Notes under the pieces: generated by a model | Databases searched by the model: none | What the model was told of the DNA's origin: nothing | The model's input: only the letters and a program-made list of their open reading frames with translations | Part shown: one piece after another, positions 52,651 to 61,587 of the stretch | Layout: the number at the start of each line of letters is the position of its first letter | How positions within the stretch are numbered: position 1 is the stretch's first letter | Program-made: the position numbers and the translations under genes | NCBI GenBank assembly: GCA_035353615.1 | Contig: DAOPZY010000005.1 | Span: forward strand, 35,384-99,383 | Length of the DNA: 64,000 bases | Source: CAXXOK01 sp035353615 | GTDB lineage: Bacteria; Bacillota; Clostridia; Christensenellales; Aristaeellaceae | Direction of reading: 5' to 3'

Positions 52651-53117
52651 AGGTTTCCCTCAACCACCGCGCGCACAAAGGGCAGGGGGTGCTGGGTCAG
52701 CAGCGCGGTTTCTTCCAGCGTTTTTCCCTGCGAAATCAGACGTTTGAACACCATGGGCATGCTTTCCCCAATTTCGATGATGTGATGATCCGGATCATAA
52801 ATACGGATCACCCGCTGTTTCCAAGGGTATTCCTTGATGGGGTGCACCCATTCGATGCTCGCGTCGCCCAGCAGCTTCTGTTCCGTCTCGTCCAGGTTTT
52901 CGCAGTCAAAGTAAAGCTCCATGTTATGGGATTTTTCCAGCAGGCTCTCCTGCGGCAACCCAACCAGCTCCGGAAAATGCTCCTGCAGGGCAAGGCCGCC
53001 CTTCAGCCCGATGTTCCAGCCCAGATCCACCTCCACCTCCATACCAAACCATTTCTGGTAAAAAGCGAGGCTCTTTTTCACGTCCTTCACCGCGATCAGC
53101 GCGCATTGGTACCGCAT
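52647..53117 (-). CDS. VOC (glyoxalase/bleomycin resistance) family protein
   Basis: A 156-residue metalloenzyme-fold protein with two beta-alpha-beta-beta-beta modules. ALIAVKDVKKSLAFYQKWFGME (about 6-27) opens the first; RVIRIYDPDHHIIEIGES (about 101-118) contains the His and Glu typical of metal ligands. Family members are dioxygenases, isomerases or drug-binding proteins; none is implied here. About 35 residues at the C-terminus form an extra helical tail. Overlaps the downstream GNAT gene. Confidence 0.85.
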   Translation of the reverse strand: MRYQCALIAVKDVKKSLAFYQKWFGMEVEVDLGWNIGLKGGLALQEHFPELVGLPQESLLEKSHNMELYFDCENLDETEQKLLGDASIEWVHPIKEYPWKQRVIRIYDPDHHIIEIGESMPMVFKRLISQGKTLEETALLTQHPLPFVRAVVEGNL

Positions 53118-53132
53118 ACTATCCCTCCACCT

Positions 53133-54041
53133 TTATAGTGATGTGCCTCGGAATCCCTTGCCGATAATTTCGCCGGTATTGGCAATCAGGATAAAGCAAC
53201 CCGGGTCCGTCGCCTTGGCATACTGTCGCAGTTTTACCGCCTGCATGCGGTTAACCACCGTCAAAATGATGGTTTTATCCTGATGGGAAAAAGCGCCTTC
53301 CCCATGAATGTTGGTAGCGCCCCTGTGCAGAACTTCCACAATGAAGCGGACAATCGGTTCCGGCGTGGAGGTGATAATCTGAAAGCTCTTATGCACATTG
53401 ATGTTTTCAAGCACCATATCCACCACAACGGATTTAATCATCAGGCCCAAAATGCTGAAAAGCCCGGTTTCCATGCCAAAAGCTACGCAGGCCATCGCCG
53501 TAATCACAAAATCCGAGCACAGCAGGCTAACGCCGATATTCCACGAGGTATATTTGCGTAAGATCATCGCAACCACATCCGTGCCGCCGCTGGAGGATTG
53601 CAGGTTAAACAGGATCGCGCTGCCGATGGCCGGAAGCGTAACCGCGAAAATCAGTTCCAACAAGGGCTGCGTGGTGAGCGGGGCGCTCATTGGCACAATA
53701 TATTCCAGCGCCCACGTAGCGCCGGACATCACCAGACTACAGTAGGCTGTGCGGAAACCGAAGCCGCGGCCAAAGATCATAAAGCCGACCACCAGCAACA
53801 GTTGGTTAATCACGAACATGAAGGTTCCGGGGCTCATGCCGGGCAGGTAATGGTTCAGAATAATCGAAATACCGCTGACCCCGCCCGTTGAAAAATGGTT
53901 GGGAAACTTGAAAAAGTAAACGCCCAAAGCGATCAGCAGCGATCCGAGAGTCAGCAGCGTATAATCCCGACCGGTCGATTTTTTAACGGTTTGACTCTTT
54001 CCGGCGCTGTTTACGGCGCTCGGCTGTGTTCGGCTGTCCAT
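53133..54041 (-). CDS. YitT family membrane protein
   Basis: A 302-residue polytopic membrane protein: a short cytoplasmic N-terminus, about five or six hydrophobic segments (about residues 25-215) including the conserved NHFSTGGVSGISIIL and QSSSGGTDVVAMIL, and a C-terminal cytoplasmic DUF2179 domain (about 225-302). Its function is not established. ATG 54041 follows AAAGGAG eight bases upstream; the open frame extends 15 codons further without a site. Likely in one transcript with the VOC and GNAT genes, 15 bases upstream of the former. Confidence 0.88.
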   Translation of the reverse strand: MDSRTQPSAVNSAGKSQTVKKSTGRDYTLLTLGSLLIALGVYFFKFPNHFSTGGVSGISIILNHYLPGMSPGTFMFVINQLLLVVGFMIFGRGFGFRTAYCSLVMSGATWALEYIVPMSAPLTTQPLLELIFAVTLPAIGSAILFNLQSSSGGTDVVAMILRKYTSWNIGVSLLCSDFVITAMACVAFGMETGLFSILGLMIKSVVVDMVLENINVHKSFQIITSTPEPIVRFIVEVLHRGATNIHGEGAFSHQDKTIILTVVNRMQAVKLRQYAKATDPGCFILIANTGEIIGKGFRGTSL

Positions 54042-54299
54042 GCGATGCTCCTTTAGCCAAATTTGGGGTGCGGTTATCGCGCACACGCATGGCGCGCATA
54101 GGATGAATGATATGGCACTGAGCGGAGGGGCGGCAGTTCTCCCGCTGTAAAGGCCGCCTGCTATGCTGCGGCATGGTCAAGCGTCACGTTGACGGCCGCC
54201 CTACGGAGGGTCATGTTGCCGCAAGCCACGCATGAGGCGCTGCTCCAGACCGTGAACCGCTCCTGTCCGCAGGCAAAACGCGCCTCGGGCTGCCTTGCG

Positions 54300-55157
54300 T
54301 TACAATGGCTTTTCCAGATCGCCTTCGCTGAACCTGCGAATCAGCTCATACGCGATGCTGGACGGGCCGGCGTGCTCCGGCAGTTCCTCTTTGGTGAACC
54401 AGTGAGCCTCCGCCAGTTCGCTTTCCTGCAGGACAATCTCAGGCGAGCCGTCCAGCACGGCATGAAAACCGATCATCTGGCTCTGCGACAGCCCCCACGG
54501 CTGGTTTCCGAGATATCGGATATCCTTTACGCGCAGGCCAACTTCTTCCATCACTTCGCGTTGCACTGTCTGTTCCAGGGTTTCCCCCACCTCCACATAG
54601 CCGGCGATCAGCGAATAGTGCCGAAACACGCCCCGCGCATTGCGGGCCAGCAGCAAACGGTCGCCATCCGTGATCGCCACAATGACCGCCGGGGAAATGG
54701 TCGGGTACTGCACCGCACCGCAGCAATCGCACACCAGCGCGCGCTCCGCCGGGGCGGCTTTGGTAAGCCCGCCGCAGACCCCGCAAAACTTGCGCAAACG
54801 GTACCAGGTAGCCAAATGGTAAGCCGAACTGAGCAAAAAAGCGTCCGTTTGCGATGTAAGCGTCCGAAACACCCGGGAAGCTTCCAGCGTAAGCCCTGCC
54901 GGAAGGGTTTGCAGCTCCTTCGCCTCGGCCAGCGTTAAAAATACGCGCCGATTGCCTTGGGTAAACGCGTGCAGCGGTTTTTTCTGCAAACTGAGGTTCA
55001 GCAAATCCTCCCACCGGGGCAAGCGGGTTGAGCCTTCGCCTTCATCCCCATATAAGAGCACCTGATCCCCACAAAACACAAGCGCCGTATCCCCCGGCTC
55101 GCAAGGGCGCGCGTCGTACGCCAGTGAAAAGGCTTCCGGTCGGTCGTTCAGCAGCAT
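54300..55157 (-). CDS. nudC: NADH pyrophosphatase NudC
   Basis: A 285-residue Nudix hydrolase that cleaves NADH to NMNH and AMP and can remove NAD caps from RNA. A four-Cys zinc ribbon CGVCG...CDCCG (about residues 123-147) precedes the Nudix domain with GYVEVGETLEQTVQREVMEE (about 185-204, full Nudix box). GNQPWGLSQSQMIGF is the NudC-specific motif. The start is set at ATG 55157 with GAGGTG ten bases upstream; an ATG 12 codons further upstream (55193) lies almost at the predicted transcription start and would be leaderless. Confidence 0.9.
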   Translation of the reverse strand: MLLNDRPEAFSLAYDARPCEPGDTALVFCGDQVLLYGDEGEGSTRLPRWEDLLNLSLQKKPLHAFTQGNRRVFLTLAEAKELQTLPAGLTLEASRVFRTLTSQTDAFLLSSAYHLATWYRLRKFCGVCGGLTKAAPAERALVCDCCGAVQYPTISPAVIVAITDGDRLLLARNARGVFRHYSLIAGYVEVGETLEQTVQREVMEEVGLRVKDIRYLGNQPWGLSQSQMIGFHAVLDGSPEIVLQESELAEAHWFTKEELPEHAGPSSIAYELIRRFSEGDLEKPL

Positions 55158-55195
55158 GGACAACAAACACCTCGAATCCAAAAACGTTCTCATCT

Positions 55196-55223
55196 ATCAT
55201 AACGCGAACCGATCAAATGTCAA
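55196..55223 (-). promoter_or_regulatory. Promoter of nudC
   Basis: Consensus TTGACA (complement of 55218-55223) and TATGAT (complement of 55196-55201) are 16 bases apart. Confidence 0.75.
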
Positions 55224-55229
55224 TGCCGG

Positions 55230-55258
55230 CTTTCCCGCAATCGGCGCTTGCGGGAAAG
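55230..55258. repeat. 11-base perfect inverted repeat between divergent promoters
   Basis: CTTTCCCGCAA (55230-55240) is perfectly complementary to TTGCGGGAAAG (55248-55258). It lies just upstream of the nudC -35 box, between the nudC and tRNA-Val promoters, and could be a protein operator. Confidence 0.65.
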
Positions 55259-55295
55259 CGGCAGCAAAATTCTTGGCGGACGGGTGAAATATCTA

Positions 55296-55324
55296 TTGAC
55301 AGCAAGGGGAACCCGTGATATTAT
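55296..55324 (+). promoter_or_regulatory. Promoter of tRNA-Val
   Basis: Consensus TTGACA (55296-55301) and TATTAT (55319-55324) are 17 bases apart, about 37 bases before the tRNA. Confidence 0.85.
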
Positions 55325-55361
55325 ATATCAGTCGCTGATGCTTAAAGCACAGTCGAAACAG

Positions 55362-55437
55362 GGTCTGTTGGCTCAGTTGGTAGAGCACGTCGTTCACATC
55401 GACGGGGTCACTGGTTCGAGTCCAGTACAGACCACCA
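55362..55437 (+). tRNA. tRNA-Val (anticodon CAC)
   Basis: Cloverleaf with acceptor GGTCTGT/ACAGACC, D arm GCTCAGTTGGTAGAGC, anticodon stem CGTCG/CGACG around TTCACAT (anticodon CAC), T arm with GGTTCGAGTCC and encoded CCA. It is a single-gene transcript. Confidence 0.93.
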
Positions 55438-55480
55438 AACAAAAAGCGCCCCCCGATGCACGAACAGCGTGGGGCGCTTC
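55438..55480 (-). terminator. Terminator shared by tRNA-Val and the acetyltransferase gene
   Basis: AAGCGCCCC (55444-55452) pairs perfectly with GGGGCGCTT (55471-55479). On the minus strand TTTTTGTTTG follows, a strong tail for the leftward gene. On the plus strand the tail is weak (CACTTT). Confidence 0.8.
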
Positions 55481-55535
55481 ACTTTACCCATTTGCCTATT
55501 GATTCTCATTTTCTCGCTCAATCCTTATGACATCT

Positions 55536-56651
55536 CTACAGCGTCATCTCATACTGCCGATATACGCGGTAGCGCTTCGCGCCTGTGCGCTCGGTGGCCA
55601 GAATGCTCTGCAGGTTGGTCTCATCAATGGTGGAAGCCTCAACCTCCGTAACCCCAAGCTTAATGGCGCGGTCAAAGGCGGAAAGCGTCATGGCTACGTT
55701 GACCGCCTTGTTTTGGTAATCCGGCGTTACAAACATCATGCTGCAGCGTACGGCGCGCACCTTTTTGAAAAGCACCGAAAGCCAGCCCAGCGGCAAAAGC
55801 CTGCCACGACTGGCCTTCAACAGTCGGTTGTAATCCGGGAAGCAAACCAGTATGCCAATCGGCCGTTCGTCCGCATACGCCATCACGATCAGGTCGGTCT
55901 TTGTGTATCGCAGCAGGGATTTCATTTCGTCCAGTATATCGGCTTTGGTGGGCGGCAGGAGTTCCCACTCCTCCGGGAAGGCTTCGTCGATCACCTTTGC
56001 AGCTTCCGTCGCCAATTGATCCGCGTTGGCGCGGCGCAGGTCCGCGTGTTCCACCCGGAACCGAAACCGCTTCTGCGCAAGCTCACTCAGGTTTTGATAG
56101 GTTTTGCCGGGGAAATCGGCAAGGTTCAGGTAATAGGCATAGTGATCGCGGTGTTTCGCAAACCCATATGCCAAAAAGAAATCATTGTAGTACGGCGGAT
56201 TGTACGGATTAAACACCATTGGCGATCCGTCAAACCCTTCCAGCAGCAGGCCCTTGCTGAAATCGTCAAAGCCGGGTGTGTTGGGGCCAACCACCTTTGT
56301 CATGCCGAGCTTTTTCAGGTAACCGGTCGCGGCGTCCAGCACCGCGCGCGCATATTCCAGATTTTGTTCGCTCTCAAACAGGCTGATGTACCCGCGCTTT
56401 TCACCGATACGCTGGTTCAGACGCTCGTCCACGCCTGCCAGCACGCGGGCTACGGGGCGGTCGTCCTCATAAGCCATAAAAAACGCATGCTCGCCGCTGA
56501 GCAGGGGGTTGTTCTCCCCCAGCAGCAGCCGGAGCTGCATGGTATACATCGGCGGAATCCAATTGGGATCCTTCCGGTACAGACGATGGGGCAGATTCAT
56601 GAAGTCCCGAATCCCCTTCTTGGTTTTTTCGAGCATTTCCACATGGATCAT
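55536..56651 (-). CDS. GNAT-like acetyltransferase family protein, 371 residues
   Basis: A soluble protein of the larger GNAT-type family common in Clostridia and Bacteroidetes, of unknown substrate. The N-terminal FMNLPHRLYRKDPNWIPP (about residues 17-34) and GVDERLNQRIGEKRGYISLFE (about 72-92) form one GNAT-like half. TKVVGPNTPGFDDFSKGLL and a second part with YADERPIGILVCFPDYNRLL, ending RYRVYRQYEMTL, form the other. Start ATG 56651 has AAAGGGGG. It ends before a terminator shared with tRNA-Val. Confidence 0.7.
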   Translation of the reverse strand: MIHVEMLEKTKKGIRDFMNLPHRLYRKDPNWIPPMYTMQLRLLLGENNPLLSGEHAFFMAYEDDRPVARVLAGVDERLNQRIGEKRGYISLFESEQNLEYARAVLDAATGYLKKLGMTKVVGPNTPGFDDFSKGLLLEGFDGSPMVFNPYNPPYYNDFFLAYGFAKHRDHYAYYLNLADFPGKTYQNLSELAQKRFRFRVEHADLRRANADQLATEAAKVIDEAFPEEWELLPPTKADILDEMKSLLRYTKTDLIVMAYADERPIGILVCFPDYNRLLKASRGRLLPLGWLSVLFKKVRAVRCSMMFVTPDYQNKAVNVAMTLSAFDRAIKLGVTEVEASTIDETNLQSILATERTGAKRYRVYRQYEMTL

Positions 56652-56737
56652 GCAAAAACCCCCTTTACGAATCTTCCCTTACCCTCCAAGGCGGATGCCA
56701 TACCGCGCGAAACCCCGATGCAGTTTCTCCGGATCGT

Positions 56738-57367
56738 CTATGCCTTGATTGTATCATAACCATCACCGTTACTCAACGGAGATGGCATGATCTGTTCAAT
56801 TATTTGTAGCAGTTCCTCCCGACCGGTACCCTCTTCGCTGGAAAAAACAATCACATCCCACGGCTGCACCTGCATGGCGCGGCAGATGGGCGCAAGCTGC
56901 TTGCTGCGCGCTCCGCGGCTGATTTTATCGGCCTTAGTGGCCACAACGGTATATGGGATGCCCTGATTGCGAAAGTAGCTCCCCATCATTTCATCATCCG
57001 CTGTCGGCTCGTGCCGGATGTCCACCAGTTGCAACGCGTGTACCAGATGCGTGCTTTTATGAAAATACTGATCCATCATTTGGCCCCAGCGTTCCTTTTC
57101 CTTTTTATCCACCTTGGCAAACCCATAGCCGGGCAGATCAATCAGGTGAAACGCCTCATTGATTAAAAACACATTGATAAGCCGCGTTTTTCCGGGCGTA
57201 CCGCTGATTTTGCACAGTTTTTTACGGTTGCAAAGGGTGTTAATCAGGGAACTTTTACCCACGTTGCTTTTGCCCACAACCGCCAATTGTGGTAACATAA
57301 TCGGCGGTTGTTCGGCATAAGCCGCAAGGCTGGTCACAAAGGACGCGCTCTTGATTTCCATCTTCAC
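56738..57367 (-). CDS. engB: Ribosome biogenesis GTPase EngB (YsxC)
   Basis: A 209-residue essential GTPase that acts in 50S assembly. G1 GKSNVGKSSL (about residues 32-41), G3 DLPGYGFAKVDKKEKERWG (about 76-94) and G4 TKADKISRG are visible. PGKTRLINVF is the switch region. Its ATG overlaps the lon stop by four bases, the classical lon-engB (lonA-ysxC) coupling of Firmicutes. Confidence 0.96.
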   Translation of the reverse strand: MKMEIKSASFVTSLAAYAEQPPIMLPQLAVVGKSNVGKSSLINTLCNRKKLCKISGTPGKTRLINVFLINEAFHLIDLPGYGFAKVDKKEKERWGQMMDQYFHKSTHLVHALQLVDIRHEPTADDEMMGSYFRNQGIPYTVVATKADKISRGARSKQLAPICRAMQVQPWDVIVFSSEEGTGREELLQIIEQIMPSPLSNGDGYDTIKA

Positions 57368-59778
57368 AGCCCCTGATAGGTAGCCGCGCCTGTAGCGACG
57401 GCTGTCACAGGCAGTTCCGCGTTCATCGGCAATGCAGCCGGGGCTGTCGGCAGCGGGCCGGTAAGCGCGCGCGCCAATACCTCGTCCACATGTTCCACAG
57501 GGGTCACGCTCAGCTTTTCGAGCACATTAACCGGCACATCTTCCAAGTCCTTGGTATTTTCTTTGGGAATCAGCACCTGCGTAAGCCCAGCGCGGTAGGC
57601 GGCCAACAGCTTTTCCTTGAGGCCCCCGATGGGGAGCACACGGCCGCGGAGGGTAATTTCCCCCGTCATGGCCACGCTCTGCTTGACCGGCACGCCGGTG
57701 AGGGCGCTGGTGAGGGCTGTAATCATCGCCACCCCTGCGGATGGGCCGTCCTTGGGCACCGCGCCCTCTGGCACGTGGATATGGATGTCGTGCCGCTTAT
57801 AGTATTCCGCGTCAATCCCCCATGGCTCGCTGTGCGCGCGCACCCAGGACAGGGCGGCTTTCGCGCTCTCCTGCATCACGTCGCCCAGCTTGCCGGTCAG
57901 TTGCAAAACGCCCGCGCCCTGCATCACAGAGCATTCCACCGCAAGCGTTTCGCCGCCCACGGAAGTTACGGCCAGTCCGTTTACAACGCCGATCAGGATC
58001 TTCTTTTCCGTAGGCTCACGCAGAAACTGAACCGCGCCCAAATATTCCTTCAATTTTTTATCGGTTACGGTGACTGTTTTCACGCCGCTGTCCAGCATTT
58101 CGACCGCCGCTTTACGCGCCACCTTTGCCAGTGTGCGTTCCAGCGTGCGCACGCCGGCTTCCCGCGTATAGCCCTCAATCAGCACGGCCATCACGCGGTC
58201 GCTGATGCGGATGCTCTTTGGGGGCAATCCGTGGGCCTTGATTTGCTTGGGCAGCAAATGTTTTTGAGCGATCGCCAGCTTTTCAAGGTCGGTATAGCTG
58301 GGCACTTCGATAATCTCCAACCGGTCCAGCAAAGCGGGCGGGATGGTGTCCATCGTGTTGGCGGTTGTGATAAACATGACTCGGCTCAAATCAAAAGGCA
58401 GTTCCATGTAGTGATCGCGGAAAGCGTTGTTCTGCTCCGCGTCCAATACTTCCAGCAGCGCCGACGCCGGATCACCCCTGAAATCGCTGCTCATCTTGTC
58501 AATTTCGTCAAACAGGAACACCGGGTTTACCGTGCCGGCCTGTTTCAGCCCCGCGATGATCCGTCCGGGAATCGCGCCCACATAGGTGCGCCGGTGGCCG
58601 CGAATTTCCGCCTCGTCACGCACGCCGCCCAGGGACATCTGCACAAATTTGCGGCCCACAGCATCTGCAATGGCGCGCACAATGCTTGTTTTGCCCACGC
58701 CCGGCGGGCCTACAAAGCAAAGGATGGGGCCTTTCATATCCTGTTTCAGGCGCAAAACCGCAAGGTACTCAATAATGCGCTCCTTCACCTTTTCCAGCCC
58801 GTAATGATCCTGATTGAGCACTTTCGCGGCACGCTTCAAGTCCAGATTGTCCTCCGTGGTTTTACCCCAGGGCAAGTCCAGAATCCACTCCACATAGGTG
58901 CGGCTCACGCCGATTTCCGGCGTTCCCGGCGCCATGTGGGAGAGGCGTTCCAGCTCGCGCTCCGCTTTCTGCCGTGCCTCGTCGTTCAGCGGCAGCTCCT
59001 TGAGCTTGTCCCGAAGCTCGTCCACATCCGTGGCTTCCTTGTCGCCCAGCTCGGTCTGGATGGCTTTGATCTGCTCGCGCAGGTAATAATCCTTCTGGTT
59101 TTTTTCAATTTGCTGCTTGATGCGGGCCTGAACGGTTTTTTCCAGCTCCGCAAGCTTGGTTTCGCGCAGCAGAATCCCGCAGAGCGTTTCGAGGCGTTCG
59201 CCTGCGTTCAGCTTTTCCAGAATCATCAGCCGATCGTCCAGCTGGGTCAGCACATTGGCGGCGATGGTATCCGCTAGCTGCTCCGGTTTGTCCATGTCCA
59301 TCACGGAGTGCAGCGTTTCCTGCGATACGCGCAGGCTGGATTTGCTGTATTCTTCAAAATATTCATGCGTGGTGCGCACAAGCGCTTTCATTTCGTTGGT
59401 GATGCGCGCGTTGGTCTGCTTCACAGGGCGCACATCAGCCAGCAGGAAGGGTTCCTCCTGCGCAATCGCCTCCAGCGTGGCGCGACGCTCGCCTTCCACC
59501 AGCACGCGGATGCTGTCACCGGGCAGGTTCAGCACCTGCTTGACCAGCGCAATGGTGCCAACATGGCTGAGGTCCCCCATTTCCGGGTCCTCAATTTCCA
59601 TATCCTTTTGGGTCACCAAAAAAATCTTCTGGTTGTCAAGCATCGCCCGTTCAAGCGCCGCAACGCTTTTCACGCGGCCAACATCAAAATGCAGCACCAT
59701 ATGCGGAAAGACCATCATGCCCCGCAGCGGCAAAACCGGGATGCGGGTCAGGGGTGTTTTTCGCGGTGTTTGTTGCAT
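57364..59778 (-). CDS. lon: ATP-dependent protease Lon
   Basis: An 804-residue AAA+ serine protease. The N-terminal substrate domain (about 10-205) is followed by Walker A GPPGVGKTSI (about residues 357-366) and Walker B VFLFDEIDKM, then the peptidase domain with the catalytic Ser680 in PKDGPSAGVAM and Lys723 in GGLKEKLLAA. The length is usual, and the last about 25 residues form an Ala/Thr/Pro-rich tail. ATG 59778 has AAGGAGGAG. It has its own promoter. Confidence 0.98.
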   Translation of the reverse strand: MQQTPRKTPLTRIPVLPLRGMMVFPHMVLHFDVGRVKSVAALERAMLDNQKIFLVTQKDMEIEDPEMGDLSHVGTIALVKQVLNLPGDSIRVLVEGERRATLEAIAQEEPFLLADVRPVKQTNARITNEMKALVRTTHEYFEEYSKSSLRVSQETLHSVMDMDKPEQLADTIAANVLTQLDDRLMILEKLNAGERLETLCGILLRETKLAELEKTVQARIKQQIEKNQKDYYLREQIKAIQTELGDKEATDVDELRDKLKELPLNDEARQKAERELERLSHMAPGTPEIGVSRTYVEWILDLPWGKTTEDNLDLKRAAKVLNQDHYGLEKVKERIIEYLAVLRLKQDMKGPILCFVGPPGVGKTSIVRAIADAVGRKFVQMSLGGVRDEAEIRGHRRTYVGAIPGRIIAGLKQAGTVNPVFLFDEIDKMSSDFRGDPASALLEVLDAEQNNAFRDHYMELPFDLSRVMFITTANTMDTIPPALLDRLEIIEVPSYTDLEKLAIAQKHLLPKQIKAHGLPPKSIRISDRVMAVLIEGYTREAGVRTLERTLAKVARKAAVEMLDSGVKTVTVTDKKLKEYLGAVQFLREPTEKKILIGVVNGLAVTSVGGETLAVECSVMQGAGVLQLTGKLGDVMQESAKAALSWVRAHSEPWGIDAEYYKRHDIHIHVPEGAVPKDGPSAGVAMITALTSALTGVPVKQSVAMTGEITLRGRVLPIGGLKEKLLAAYRAGLTQVLIPKENTKDLEDVPVNVLEKLSVTPVEHVDEVLARALTGPLPTAPAALPMNAELPVTAVATGAATYQGL

Positions 59779-59834
59779 GTTTCTCCTCCTTGTGGGCGTA
59801 TAGGCCGCCTGTTGCGCGGCCCCACCGGATTTTC

Positions 59835-59863
59835 ATTATATCGGCTTATTGGTTTGATTGCAA
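59835..59863 (-). promoter_or_regulatory. Promoter of lon-engB
   Basis: TTGCAA (complement of 59858-59863) and TATAAT (complement of 59835-59840) are 17 bases apart. No CtsR or CIRCE heat-shock operator was seen beside it. Confidence 0.75.
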
Positions 59864-59978
59864 GCCTTCGCGGTGCTTTGGGCGCTTGCCCGGCCTCCGG
59901 TATTGGGTTGCCTGAGGGTAGATCGGTCCGTTACCGCTTTCGCCGATGATTTGTCAAAAAAGCGGTTCCGTTGGGTGA

Positions 59979-60008
59979 AAACACGCCGCATCCTTGCAGA
60001 TGCGGCGT
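59979..60008 (-). terminator. Terminator after clpX
   Basis: On the minus strand ACGCCGCATC (complement of 59999-60008) pairs with GATGCGGCGT (complement of 59983-59992) and is followed by GTTTTC. The remaining space up to the clpX stop (60009-60267) holds nothing recognised. Confidence 0.65.
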
Positions 60009-60267
60009 TGAGGATATCCCGGAGCCGATGCAACGTTTGTGATTTTGCTCGCCGCAATTTTCGGGTCGTGCGCTTGTTTTAGCAATATGCGCATGGCTGT
60101 TAAACATTGCGCTTTCTCCCAGTGCCAGCCCGAGGGTTTGCTTCAATTCGGCTCCTTGCTTCACTTCTGCCCATTCCCGTTTTTAAGGGTGATTGCGGGT
60201 TGGGCTTTGCTGTAAGTTTCCTTTCGGATGTTCTCGGTTTACCCGTCGGGGGTGATGCTGAAACCGC

Positions 60268-61575
60268 TCAGCCGACGCTGGTGCCCTGTTTCTTTTTGGC
60301 AACCGGCGCCCTCGCGGTGCGGGGTTTGCGTACGGGAATATCACTGTTAACCAGTGTGGGCGCTTCCAGGCCGTCAACGCTTTTTTCCGTGATAATGCAC
60401 TGCTTGATATCGCTGCGGCTGGGGAGTTCGAACATCGTTTCCAGCATCAGCTTTTCGATGATCGCCCGGAGGCCGCGCGCTCCGCTTTTGCGTTCGATGG
60501 CCAGATGCGCGATCTTTTTCAACGCCTCCGGTTCAAATAGGAGTTCAACCCCATCCAAATCCATCAGGTACACATACTGGCGTACCAGCGCGTTTTTCGG
60601 CTCAGTCAGGATGCTGACCAGATCGGTTTCGCTCAATTGGTCAAGGGTGACCACAATGGGCAACCGTCCCACAAACTCGGGGATCAGGCCAAACTTAATC
60701 AGGTCTTCCGGCCGCAGCTGGCTCATCAGCTCGTTGTTGTTCTGCTCCGCTTTGCCCTTGACTTCCGCGCCAAAGCCCATGGTCTTTTTACCCACACGCT
60801 GCTCGATAATCGGGGCCAGACCGTCAAACGCGCCGCCGCAGATGAACAGAATGTTGGAGGTATCAATCTGCAAAAATTCCTGATGCGGATGCTTGCGGCC
60901 GCCCTGAGGCGGCACGTTGGCCATTGTGCCTTCGAGGATTTTCAGCAGCGTCTGCTGCACGCCTTCGCCACTGACATCGCGGGTGATCGACGGGTTTTCG
61001 CTCTTTCGGGCAATTTTATCGATTTCATCAATGTAGATGATCCCGCGTTGCGCAAGCTGGATATCATAATCCGCGTTCTGGATCAGGCGCAGCAGGATAT
61101 TTTCCACATCTTCGCCCACATAGCCGGCTTCCGTCAGGCTGGTCGCGTCGGCAATGGCGAACGGAACCTGCAAAATTTTAGCCAGTGTTTGCGCCAGAAA
61201 GGTTTTGCCGCAGCCCGTTGGCCCAAGCATGAGAATGTTGCTTTTTTGCAGCTCCACATCATTCTGGGAAGGGGGCGCGTCGATGCGCTTATAGTGATTG
61301 TAAACCGCGACGCTCAGCGCGCGCTTGGCCATATCCTGTCCAATCACATATTGATCGAGCACATCCTTGATCTCCTTGGGCCTTGGCACATCGACAGGCG
61401 CAATCTCGGTGCTGGCGGCAAAATCATCGTTAATGATTTCCTGACACAGCATGATGCACTCGTCACAGATATGCACATTGGGGCCGGCGACCAGCCTGCG
61501 CACTTGCTCGCTGGTCTTGCCGCAAAAGCTGCAGCGTTTGAGCTTTGGGATGCGTGGATTCATGTCGTCCGCCAT
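60268..61575 (-). CDS. clpX: ATP-dependent Clp protease ATPase subunit ClpX
   Basis: A 435-residue AAA+ unfoldase. The N-terminal zinc-binding domain uses Cys15, Cys18, Cys37 and Cys40. Walker A is GPTGCGKTFLAQTLA (about residues 120-134), Walker B IIYIDEIDKIARK, and the IGF-type ClpP-docking loop corresponds to the KTMGFGAE area (GFG in place of the usual IGF). The C-terminus carries about 15 extra basic residues (PRTARAPVAKKKQG). Start ATG 61575 has GAGGTG. clpP is 12 bases upstream. Confidence 0.97.
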   Translation of the reverse strand: MADDMNPRIPKLKRCSFCGKTSEQVRRLVAGPNVHICDECIMLCQEIINDDFAASTEIAPVDVPRPKEIKDVLDQYVIGQDMAKRALSVAVYNHYKRIDAPPSQNDVELQKSNILMLGPTGCGKTFLAQTLAKILQVPFAIADATSLTEAGYVGEDVENILLRLIQNADYDIQLAQRGIIYIDEIDKIARKSENPSITRDVSGEGVQQTLLKILEGTMANVPPQGGRKHPHQEFLQIDTSNILFICGGAFDGLAPIIEQRVGKKTMGFGAEVKGKAEQNNNELMSQLRPEDLIKFGLIPEFVGRLPIVVTLDQLSETDLVSILTEPKNALVRQYVYLMDLDGVELLFEPEALKKIAHLAIERKSGARGLRAIIEKLMLETMFELPSRSDIKQCIITEKSVDGLEAPTLVNSDIPVRKPRTARAPVAKKKQGTSVG

Positions 61576-61587
61576 TTAGTTCACCTC

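Noticed and set aside
57490..59277. Plus-strand open frame of 595 codons opposite lon
   Set aside because: Antisense shadow of a well-conserved protease gene.
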